Below the pieces are notes generated by a model, which was given only the letters and a program-made list of their open reading frames with translations, was not told where the DNA came from and did no database searches. Positions 6,513 through 15,025 of a DNA stretch of 21,472 nucleotides are shown one piece after another. Position 1 is the first letter of the stretch, and the number at the start of each line of letters is the position of its first letter. The translations under genes were made by a program, and so were the position numbers. This DNA comes from CALCMJ01 sp964475415 (GTDB taxonomy: Bacteria; Bacteroidota; Bacteroidia; Chitinophagales; Saprospiraceae): NCBI GenBank assembly GCA_964475415.1, contig CAYYWZ010000071.1:1-21472 (forward strand), read 5' to 3'.

Positions 6513-9500
6513 TTACTTTATAATGGATACATTGCCCTTACTAGAGAAGGTCTGATCATCTACGCAGACTACATCTAAGACATAACCGTACGCATCAGGA
6601 GGAAGCTCACTACCCTGATAAGTACCATCCCATCCCCTTTCTTGCATATCTGAGTAAAACATTCTTTCACCCCATCTATTGTAAATAACAAGACGCATAC
6701 TTTTAATAAAGTTACTTCTGACAAATAAGATATCGTTTACACCATCACCGTTAGGAGAAAACCCTGTAGGCAAAAATACATCGAACTGATCACAATCAGG
6801 AGATCTCACTTCTAAAGTAAAGGTGTCCGTCGCCATACAACCGAACTCATCTGTAGCAACTACAGTATATATAGTCGTTTCTTCAGGGCTTACGATTATA
6901 CTTTCTCCTTGCTCACCTGTAGACCATTCATAGGTCCAATCATCATTAGGATCTACAACAGATAATTCAAGATCTTCTGTCAGTATGATAAAGTCTGCAT
7001 CGGCAGTAATTTCTACATCTATCTGACTCACCTCTATAGGGAAAGTCATCTCCGCTACGCAGTTAAGATCTACATTAGTTACGGTTACAAATAAGTCTTT
7101 AGAAAGATCAGCTAGTACAACTGGCATATTAGTATTCTCTCCACTTACTATACAATCCGCAGGACCCCACATATAGATAAGTTCATCATCCATATTAGCA
7201 AACAGCTCTAAGGTCGTCTCCTCGCCAGAACACAATACATCAGGTCCAATCAGGTCTAACATAAACTCAAAGGGCAAAGTATATATGATAGCTGTATCCG
7301 TACAGAATACTCCATCTGATAGCAAGACAAAGAAACTATCTATATCCATGGGAGTAACATTAATAGTAGATCCTGTTCCTATTGGATTCATCTCGGAATC
7401 TAACCACTCAGGGATATAATTTATATTATTAGATATAGCAGATAATTCTACCATCTCACCATTACAATAAGATACAGAGTCTGTTTCTATCGTTAGGATA
7501 GGCTCTTCATTTAGTTCTACATTAAAACTTACCGTCTCGCCAGCGCATAGACTATCTGGTGAACTCAGGACTACAGTATATTCTCCAAGTGAAGGATAGG
7601 TGTAACAAATTTCTTGTAGACTAGAAGTGTCTGTTGTACTTGTAAGGTCTCCAAAGTCCCAAAATATATTTCCATCATATCCCGATGTATGTTCAAAACA
7701 AACTGTAAGTTCTCCACACATCTCTAAATCCGTTGTAGAACTTAGAGGTATCGACTGCCCAATTATAAATTCTACCATGATCAAACTATCACAACCAAAC
7801 TGATTTGTAACAACACCAGATAAAGTAAAACCACTATCTCCTGGTAATGAAGTTACAGTCGGTGTGGTTGTATTTTCTCCAGCAATGATATGTGGATCAG
7901 TATTCCATATCATCTCTAATACTTGTAAAGGATTACCTGGCGTAACCGCATATATAATTGTATCACCAGTACATATTGTTACTGGACTTACTATATCTAA
8001 TTCTAATTCATTATTAACAACTGTAATCATTCCTGTTCCAGAAACACAACCAGAAGTATCTATCACACTTACAAAATAATCTATAGAGTTCCCAGTAAAT
8101 TCTGGTATATCCACAGAATCACCCATAAAAAGTATAGGCTCAAAATCTGGACTCGTAGACCATCCATATTCTACAAAATTAAAAGCATTCTGAACTTCTA
8201 CAACTGCTCCATCATTACAATCCGTATCAGTTTGTAAAAGAATAATCTCTTCATCTAGAGTAGTAATAATATTGACCGTATCCGTAACAGAACAATCACC
8301 AAAACTTACGGTCACCATATAAGTCATATTACCATCAACATTGACATAAGGATTACTCATATCACCATCTATAAATATCAAGCCTTCTTCTGGCGTCCAC
8401 TCATAGGTCCAGTCAGGATTAGGATTCGCAATTAAGAATACAGAATCAACTCCACAGGCTAATATATTATCTGCAAAAAATTCAATACTTGGTCGCTCTA
8501 CTACTACTGTAGAAATTCCAGAAGTTGTACAACCATTGTCAAATTCTACCATCTGCGTTATGATTATAGATGTGCCTTCTGGAACGGTTAAGACTAATAG
8601 ATCGACATTAGAGGTACTAGAAACACCATCTATGATATATAACCAGCTTATGTTTTCTACAGTTGTACCGAATAATTCCGTCGTATTTGTAAAAGAGACA
8701 ACTAAATCTCCGTTTTGATCTTCACATTCTTCTATGGCATAGTCAAACGTAGCCTCAGGAATAAGATCATCTACATCTATAGTGTCTCTGATAGACAGCA
8801 TACATCCATTCTCGAAACTCACATTATGTTCTATAATTAGCTGATCTATAATCGTAACCGTAAAGTTAAACGGTGCCGTATCAAAAGTATTTATTGCACC
8901 ATTAATATCTGTAATCCACTCTTGACTTGTTATGACAAAATCTGAAGGTATCTGATCTTGATTGATTAGCTGCACTTCAAACGAATTAGAACTAGGACAA
9001 CTGACAACCATTAACTCATAGGCTAAGATAGGCATCTGTCCAGTAGGATCATAGGTCAGTGTATTACTTATGGTACACGATTCTGTCAAAGAAACTATTG
9101 TAGTAATTTCTATTAATCCTATTCCTACAACTTCATAATTTACAACCTCTGTATCGAAAGTCTGTACAACTCCTTCCTGAGTCACCGTCCATTCATATGC
9201 AATAGGATCGAAACCATTGAAATTCTCAAACTGATTACTAAGTGTAAGGACAATATTATTATTTGTACACGCTCCTATCTCTGCTAGCACCTCTGTACTG
9301 GGCAACAATATCTCTATGTTATCTATTTCTTCTGTATTTATTTGACATCCATTATCTAATATCCCTATTGCTGAAATGGTAAAATCTGTTGGCTCCACTG
9401 CATCAAAAACCACCTCTATACCTTCTAAATTTATAATACCATCAGGTGTCGTAACCGTCCATAAAATATTTTCTAAACCTGCTGATATACTCCCATCTAC

Positions 9501-11330
9501 AAGATTACCCTGAAGGTGTATCACGTATCCCCCTTCATCACATAGTCCAGAAGAAGCTGTAATAACTAATTCAGGAATTAGATCTGTCAAGACAGCATCA
9601 TTAACAAAACTTATAACACAACCGTTATCAAAAGTTACGATACTTTCCACTGTAAGATCTCCTAAGGCTACATCTATCTCTATAGAAGGACCGGAAGGAT
9701 CTAGATTTGTTATGTTTCCATTATTCGTTATCGTCCAAGCCCAAGCAACTGGGGTAAAATCTGTATTCAATATAGCTGACTGATCTGTAAGACTGATCGT
9801 ATATATATCGTCATCACATCCTACTAAGTCAAAATCAAAACTAACTTGAGGCAATAAATCGCTGACAGAAATACTAGACTCCGTAGTTGTCATACAACCT
9901 CCCTCTGATATAACTTCTAGCTCCACTGTTAGATCAACCGTGTTTTGTGGAATCGTTATTACTACTGAAGGTCCATTAAATATTTCTTCATTACCATCAT
10001 AGCTTACTGTCCATATCCATTCAGCGATAGGTGTATTTGTGCTAGGATCATTAGAACCATCATCCGTAAGCAGGATCATAACACTATTATCACTGCTAAC
10101 ACATGAGGCAAGTGAGAAATCTAAACTAGCTTCTATTCCCGAAAGAAAAGCCGGAATTATATCTGTTGTTATAACCTCACAATCTGTAAGATCACTTTCT
10201 TCGGTTAATGTTACCTCATAAAATCCTTCCATAGGGAAGGTGAAACTTGGATTCGGTGCATCAGAAGTAAAAAGTAAATTACCGCTGAGATCACTGACCT
10301 CCCATGAGAAGGTAGCACCATTATTATTAGGGCCCCGCTCTAGCTCTATGGTAAGGCTTGTACAATCATTTTCTACTGTACTGAACTCTGCAATAATCGG
10401 ATCTAAACATATTCTAGTATTATATTCAAAATCTCTTCTTGTCTCAGATATCTTGACACCATCTCTATACTCTTCTACACACACGCCCACCAGAAACTGA
10501 CCTACTATACCTGGCCTTGCTGTAAGCAATCCTGTCTCAGCGTCTATAGTTAGTGGATTACCAAAACCCAACATATTATCATCATCATATCCAGCTTGCC
10601 ATACAATATTATCATATGGTGGTGGAAATGCTGGCTGAGGTCTAGGATCATCAAAAGACGCTCCAGTACTCGGCGTACATAATCTATATACAAGTGAGTC
10701 ACCATCTGTATCTATTGCGCTGTGATCGAATATCAATTCTTCATCAGAGCAAATATAAATATCTGGCCACTGCTGAAAGGCAGCTGCACTATTGCAAAGA
10801 TTTTGTCCTTCTGAGGTAAGTTCTATATGGTAAGAACTTCCAGTCTCTAATGGATCTACTATATTATCTAATGATACATTTCTACAACAACGCTGATAGA
10901 CAAGTATATATCCCTCTTCTAAAAAAGGAAGCGTTACTTCTCCAGTATATCTAGTCTCATGGACGCAGACTTCAGATCCTACAAATCCACATGCATCGAA
11001 AATATCATTGGTCAGCGTATCATCAGCAACAAAAGGAAGAAACAATTGTCCCTCCATAGCAAGGTTTATCATAAGCTCTCCGCTCTTAGAATAGATAGCG
11101 ATAGAAGCTGGATTATCGAAAGTTGCATTAGGATCTCCATTCTCACAGTCTCTTCTTACAAGAAGGTCTACCTCATAAACATTACTTCCCAGACATCTAT
11201 AAGTTATATCTCCTCCGACTATATGCGTAGCATCAGCCTGATAAGAAAAACAAAGTAATATGAGTAAACACACAAAGTTTATTACTCTACTTGTCAATAT
11301 ATTTTTCGATATGTAGTCAGTCCACTTCAT
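6513..11330 (-). CDS. Giant PKD/Ig-repeat surface protein with gliding-motility (T9SS type B) C-terminal domain
   Basis: This 1605-residue secreted protein is the likely cargo of the adjacent PorP/SprF and PorE-like genes. A signal peptide or membrane segment at about 18-33 (FVCLLILLCFSYQADA) is followed by THIVGGDITYRCLGSN, a start seen in many large Bacteroidota adhesin-like proteins, and a roughly 350-residue cysteine-rich N-terminal region. From about residue 392 to 950 there are six tandem PKD/Ig-like units of about 90-98 residues (finding below), then further Ig-like domains to about 1510. The C-terminal 90 residues carry FLPTGFSPNGDGVNDI, a YNRWGERMF strand and GWDGTYQG, the defining features of the gliding-motility-associated (CHU_C, type B) sorting domain. 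The start ATG overlaps the preceding gene's stop as TAATG, implying coupled translation. The role could be adhesion, gliding or biofilm; the sequence does not say which. Confidence 0.93.
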   Translation of the reverse strand: MKWTDYISKNILTSRVINFVCLLILLCFSYQADATHIVGGDITYRCLGSNVYEVDLLVRRDCENGDPNATFDNPASIAIYSKSGELMINLAMEGQLFLPFVADDTLTNDIFDACGFVGSEVCVHETRYTGEVTLPFLEEGYILVYQRCCRNVSLDNIVDPLETGSSYHIELTSEGQNLCNSAAAFQQWPDIYICSDEELIFDHSAIDTDGDSLVYRLCTPSTGASFDDPRPQPAFPPPYDNIVWQAGYDDDNMLGFGNPLTIDAETGLLTARPGIVGQFLVGVCVEEYRDGVKISETRRDFEYNTRICLDPIIAEFSTVENDCTSLTIELERGPNNNGATFSWEVSDLSGNLLFTSDAPNPSFTFPMEGFYEVTLTEESDLTDCEVITTDIIPAFLSGIEASLDFSLASCVSSDNSVMILLTDDGSNDPSTNTPIAEWIWTVSYDGNEEIFNGPSVVITIPQNTVDLTVELEVISEGGCMTTTESSISVSDLLPQVSFDFDLVGCDDDIYTISLTDQSAILNTDFTPVAWAWTITNNGNITNLDPSGPSIEIDVALGDLTVESIVTFDNGCVISFVNDAVLTDLIPELVITASSGLCDEGGYVIHLQGNLVDGSISAGLENILWTVTTPDGIINLEGIEVVFDAVEPTDFTISAIGILDNGCQINTEEIDNIEILLPSTEVLAEIGACTNNNIVLTLSNQFENFNGFDPIAYEWTVTQEGVVQTFDTEVVNYEVVGIGLIEITTIVSLTESCTISNTLTYDPTGQMPILAYELMVVSCPSSNSFEVQLINQDQIPSDFVITSQEWITDINGAINTFDTAPFNFTVTIIDQLIIEHNVSFENGCMLSIRDTIDVDDLIPEATFDYAIEECEDQNGDLVVSFTNTTELFGTTVENISWLYIIDGVSSTSNVDLLVLTVPEGTSIIITQMVEFDNGCTTSGISTVVVERPSIEFFADNILACGVDSVFLIANPNPDWTYEWTPEEGLIFIDGDMSNPYVNVDGNMTYMVTVSFGDCSVTDTVNIITTLDEEIILLQTDTDCNDGAVVEVQNAFNFVEYGWSTSPDFEPILFMGDSVDIPEFTGNSIDYFVSVIDTSGCVSGTGMITVVNNELELDIVSPVTICTGDTIIYAVTPGNPLQVLEMIWNTDPHIIAGENTTTPTVTSLPGDSGFTLSGVVTNQFGCDSLIMVEFIIGQSIPLSSTTDLEMCGELTVCFEHTSGYDGNIFWDFGDLTSTTDTSSLQEICYTYPSLGEYTVVLSSPDSLCAGETVSFNVELNEEPILTIETDSVSYCNGEMVELSAISNNINYIPEWLDSEMNPIGTGSTINVTPMDIDSFFVLLSDGVFCTDTAIIYTLPFEFMLDLIGPDVLCSGEETTLELFANMDDELIYMWGPADCIVSGENTNMPVVLADLSKDLFVTVTNVDLNCVAEMTFPIEVSQIDVEITADADFIILTEDLELSVVDPNDDWTYEWSTGEQGESIIVSPEETTIYTVVATDEFGCMATDTFTLEVRSPDCDQFDVFLPTGFSPNGDGVNDILFVRSNFIKSMRLVIYNRWGERMFYSDMQERGWDGTYQGSELPPDAYGYVLDVVCVDDQTFSSKGNVSIIK

Positions 11331-13753
11331 TAGTTGCTTTCTACTTTTAATATTTCAGTTCTTCTTTCTCTAGAAGCATCTATACTGTATACAGATCTCC
11401 TTGTATCTCTACTAGAATCACTTATACTCTTAGGTGCAAGATCTTCACCATATGGAATTTCTCTTATACCTAGACTTCCATTATTAATGTACTGCGCTAG
11501 CATTCCTAGCTTATATCTTCTCAGTTCATTCTTGATACTGCTTATTCTTCTCTTACTTAAACTCTTATTGTATTCGTTGCCAGCTACAGGACTTGCATAA
11601 CCTTTAATCACCAGGGTGAGGCTCTCTCCATTAGCTAATCTTCCACTCAAGGCATCTAAGAAAATACCCATTTTATTATAACCCTCGTTGACATAGTTGG
11701 TAAAGAAATTATCCATATCCTGTTCTGCTATAAATTTCTCTTCTCCGATCAAGGATTTGGCATATCTAGATTTGAAGTATTCTCTTCTATTCACATAAGG
11801 GAAATAAGTTTCTGTATATGTCAAAGTGGTTGTCGTCTTTAATGTCTTTTTATTCGGTCTATCATTATCGAAATATAAGGTTACCGGTAAGAAATAATTC
11901 AAGTTCTCCTTCTTCTTAAGATATACTTTCTTAGTCATACTATCACCTGTTGCTTCAGATGTGTCTAACAATAGACTTGTAGATTCGTACCCTTCTTTGC
12001 TTACACTAATTCTATATTTTGTATGTCTAAGCAATGGAATCTTGTAATCATTACTATTGAAATTAGACGCTTTGATAAGGGGCATATCTGGATCATCTAA
12101 GTTCTCTATAACTATAGAAGAACCGTTCAACGCTTCTAGTGTTTTCTCATCGAAGACAAATAGATCGAGATGTAATGTGTTAGGCTTAAGATATAATTTT
12201 CTGATAATAATTTCAGGACTCATAATTCCCTTCGTATTAAGCAGTATTGTATCTGCTTCGAATCCAGACTTCTCTCCTATGATCTGATATTCTCTATTTT
12301 TCGCTAAAGGAAATAGATGATCTATTCCTGTTTTATTAATTTTTATTGGGGAAGATTTTCCAGTTGTTAGATCTATCACTCTTACAGTTGCTGCAAATAA
12401 GGAATCCATTGTTTCCTCATTAAAAGTCTGCGCATTCAATTGTAAATCTAGTACACCTATCTCTGCTTTGAAAACATCGTAACAACATGCTTCCTCATTA
12501 TCATCTAGATATATGGTTCCTGTTCTATTAGAAGAAAAATAGGCTTCTTCCTCATCATCGCCTATAGGATGATAGTATACATCATTGTAGCTACTATTGA
12601 TAGGAGCTCCTACATTTTCAGGTTCTAGATATTCATCTTCTTTCTGTAGTGCAGCATATACATCATAACCTCCTAATCCTGTATAACCATCTGAACTAAA
12701 ATACAGTGTTTCGCTTACTCTAGAATAGTATGGTGTTATTTCGTTAGCAGCTGTATTGACATCAGAAATATTTACTGGATTTGTAAAATTCCCCTGTCTG
12801 TCAAATGTTGTCTGCCATAAATCTAGTCCACCTTCTCCTCCTGTCATATCGGATACAAAAAATAAAGTATCTCCTAGTACAAAGGGTTGTGTCTGTGTAA
12901 AGCTATCCACATTTATATGTGCAGGCAGTGGCATCCCTTCCATGATATTTGTTAGATCCTTGATCATAGTAAAGTACAAATCACATACTATATCATTAGC
13001 TGTTTCATACTCACATACTGTGTAAAACATCATTTCCTGATCTTCTGTAAATGCACTATGAGCAGTACTTAGTCGGTTATTGTTAATCTCAGAATCTAAT
13101 AATAAAGATTCTCCAATTTGTTCCTTGATCATCAACTTAGAGCTCAGTCTATCTGGACTATGTCTTCCTGACTGCTCTTTAAACCTAAGTGAAGAAAAGA
13201 TAATTGTATCTCCTATATCTGTAGCACCAAATTCACTATACTTCGTATTGATCTGGCTACTTAATCGTTCTACTTTGATATGTTCTTCATCATACTCCTG
13301 TAAGCTTGCTGCCCAGGTACAAGATTCTATTTCTTTGTTTGCCTTAGTTGTAAAATATTCATCTTCTCCCTCATGCTCAGATAGATATATCCTATACATA
13401 TCTAAAGCTTCCTTGTAGTTTCCTTTCTTTTGCTTCATCTCTGCTAGATAGAAAGTAGCAAGTGGATAATCATTGTTATTATCACTTTCTACTACCTTAG
13501 TAAAAATACTATCCGCTAAATTATAAGCATCAAAAAGTCTTGCAGAGTTAGCATAATTGTATTGCACCTCAGTCTCATTCTCGTCGAATTCTAACACATT
13601 ACTATAATAGACTAGTGAACTATAATAATCTTTGTCTTCAAAAGCAGTTTCCGCCGCATCCAAAAATTTTGATTTACTCTGACCAAATACAACTGTTCCA
13701 CTCATCATGATGAGTAAGGCAAGTATCTTATATTTTAATGTATCGATCTTCAT
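11330..13753 (-). CDS. PorE-like protein: TPR, PD40 propeller, carboxypeptidase-regulatory-like and OmpA domains
   Basis: The 807-residue protein has a signal peptide ending VVFGQ (about 1-24). TPR-like helices follow to about 135 (CLAEMKQKKGNYKEALDMYR-type repeat text near residue 108), then a PD40/WD40-like propeller of about 165-430 with blades such as FVSDMTGGEGGLDLW, YFSSDGYTGLGGYDVY and AYFSSNRTG. Next are beta-sandwich domains with repeated 'GYE/GFE' strands (440-610) and a C-terminal OmpA-like domain (about 620-807). This order is that of PorE, a T9SS component that links outer-membrane parts to peptidoglycan. The OmpA domain is variant (finding below). I prefer ATG 13753 over the TTG at 13759, because the TTG would only add two residues. 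The gene starts 2 bp after the PorP/SprF stop and overlaps the cargo gene by one base. Confidence 0.88.
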   Translation of the reverse strand: MKIDTLKYKILALLIMMSGTVVFGQSKSKFLDAAETAFEDKDYYSSLVYYSNVLEFDENETEVQYNYANSARLFDAYNLADSIFTKVVESDNNNDYPLATFYLAEMKQKKGNYKEALDMYRIYLSEHEGEDEYFTTKANKEIESCTWAASLQEYDEEHIKVERLSSQINTKYSEFGATDIGDTIIFSSLRFKEQSGRHSPDRLSSKLMIKEQIGESLLLDSEINNNRLSTAHSAFTEDQEMMFYTVCEYETANDIVCDLYFTMIKDLTNIMEGMPLPAHINVDSFTQTQPFVLGDTLFFVSDMTGGEGGLDLWQTTFDRQGNFTNPVNISDVNTAANEITPYYSRVSETLYFSSDGYTGLGGYDVYAALQKEDEYLEPENVGAPINSSYNDVYYHPIGDDEEEAYFSSNRTGTIYLDDNEEACCYDVFKAEIGVLDLQLNAQTFNEETMDSLFAATVRVIDLTTGKSSPIKINKTGIDHLFPLAKNREYQIIGEKSGFEADTILLNTKGIMSPEIIIRKLYLKPNTLHLDLFVFDEKTLEALNGSSIVIENLDDPDMPLIKASNFNSNDYKIPLLRHTKYRISVSKEGYESTSLLLDTSEATGDSMTKKVYLKKKENLNYFLPVTLYFDNDRPNKKTLKTTTTLTYTETYFPYVNRREYFKSRYAKSLIGEEKFIAEQDMDNFFTNYVNEGYNKMGIFLDALSGRLANGESLTLVIKGYASPVAGNEYNKSLSKRRISSIKNELRRYKLGMLAQYINNGSLGIREIPYGEDLAPKSISDSSRDTRRSVYSIDASRERRTEILKVESN

Positions 13754-13755
13754 AA

Positions 13756-14763
13756 TCAAAATATAGGACAGGTTTTAAAAACACCTAATGGTTTTACTGA
13801 TTTTATAATGTATCTGAAATGTAATTCTGGTCCACCTTTAGAATCAGTCGCAATTTCGAATGCAGAAAGATCTACATCGTAACTAAAACTGACATAGATA
13901 TCATTATAAGATATAGCTATCTTAGGGAAAATAGAATTACTCGTTCTATAGCCTACACCTACATGTACATTAGTTTCCTTACCTCTTTTTTTATTGACAT
14001 AGATATCTAAGAGTCCTCCAATAATAAATTCGTTATAAGTAACCTGATCTTGATACAATGCCGAAAGATCTAGATCTAAATTATCAGCTATCTGGAATTT
14101 ACCCATTACATAAGCCGATATTCTTCTAGGCAGATTGACATTAAAGTTTCCACCTGTAAAATCTGTAGATGGTTCTATAAGGTGAAACCACCCTACTCCT
14201 AAGTCCAACTTAGAACGTTCATGTTCTTGTAATCTATAATTAATACCTATAGCTGATTCGAAAATATTTACCATGTCAAAAGCGAAATTTTCTTCGCTGG
14301 ACAAATTAGGATCATAAACTTCTCCATTCCATTGTCTATCCCAGGTTAGTGCAGATTCACTGAAACCTCTGTTAGCATATCCTCCTTGTAAACCTAAGGT
14401 TAGGATGTTATTCTTATTGATAAGATGATTGTAACTGGCGCTCAGATTTACATTAGTTAGCTGTATTCTAGAATCTCCCTGTCTATCATAATTGAATAAA
14501 AGCCCAACACCAAAAAAATTAGAACTATTATTTCTGTAAATTTTCTGATCGTAAGATCCACTAAAGGTCAACCAAGGAACTGGTACAGACTCCCATTGGT
14601 CTCTTACACTTGCCATAATTCTTTTATCGCCATTAAATATACCCGTCAATGCAGGATTTATATTCATAGGTGAATTATAGAACTGCGAATAATGCAAATC
14701 CTGAGCAAATGAAAAGTTTTGCAAAAAGATGAAAAATAATATGCCTGATAATAATTTTTTCAA
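13756..14763 (-). CDS. PorP/SprF-family type IX secretion outer-membrane protein
   Basis: The 335-residue protein is a predicted outer-membrane beta barrel of the PorP/SprF family. The signal peptide (about 1-20) ends SFAQ and is followed by the family start DLHYSQFYNSPMNINPALTG. Internal strands of alternating hydrophobic residues cover the rest, and the C-terminal strand region reads DIYVSFSYDVDLSAFE. In Flavobacterium johnsoniae SprF is needed for surface localisation of SprB, a cargo with a type B C-terminal domain, and many such paralogs are paired with a specific cargo. Here the paired cargo would be the 1605-residue protein two genes downstream. The start is a TTG at 14763: an in-frame TAG lies two codons upstream and the next ATG is past the signal peptide. 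It is first in the operon. Confidence 0.92.
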   Translation of the reverse strand: MKKLLSGILFFIFLQNFSFAQDLHYSQFYNSPMNINPALTGIFNGDKRIMASVRDQWESVPVPWLTFSGSYDQKIYRNNSSNFFGVGLLFNYDRQGDSRIQLTNVNLSASYNHLINKNNILTLGLQGGYANRGFSESALTWDRQWNGEVYDPNLSSEENFAFDMVNIFESAIGINYRLQEHERSKLDLGVGWFHLIEPSTDFTGGNFNVNLPRRISAYVMGKFQIADNLDLDLSALYQDQVTYNEFIIGGLLDIYVNKKRGKETNVHVGVGYRTSNSIFPKIAISYNDIYVSFSYDVDLSAFEIATDSKGGPELHFRYIIKSVKPLGVFKTCPIF

Positions 14764-15025
14764 AAGCTATATTCTGTTTTTATTACATATTATAAATTAT
14801 AGTAATGTATATCTTATTGATTTTTAATATTATGATTATCAATGATTTACACTTCACTAAGCAAAGAGTACATATGCAAAAACCATACTAGACTTATCAA
14901 ATCGCTACACAAGAATCAATGAAACCCTCCTGTAAAGAAAAAAGAGCTTGATATAAGTTTAGTATTTGAGTTTTCTAACCTATATTTAGATGTAACCAAC
15001 ATAGACTAACCCTCAATACAATCAC
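14764..15025. other. Divergent intergenic region between the T9SS operon and the histidine kinase
   Basis: These 262 bp separate two divergent starts and must hold both promoters. The rightward side has a near-consensus TATATTTA at 14981-14988, one base from TAnnTTTG, 37 bp before the kinase ATG. On the leftward strand I see no full TAnnTTTG box within 100 bp of the TTG start. No clear direct or inverted repeats that would suggest an operator were found. Confidence 0.4.

Noticed and set aside
10240..10500. 86-codon plus-strand ORF inside the giant surface protein gene, with similar ones at 7864-8079 and 10959-11258
   Set aside because: They are antisense to a clear coding frame with strong domain evidence; composition and lack of any recognisable motif mark them as shadows.
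13080..13418. 112-codon plus-strand ORF antisense to the PorE-like gene
   Set aside because: It is a shadow of the TPR and propeller coding region; serine/leucine-rich text without domain features.
13754..13759. TTG at 13759 as the start of the PorE-like protein with a stop/start overlap
   Set aside because: An ATG two codons later gives the same signal peptide and a conventional start; a non-ATG start is accepted only for the PorP/SprF gene, where no other start exists.
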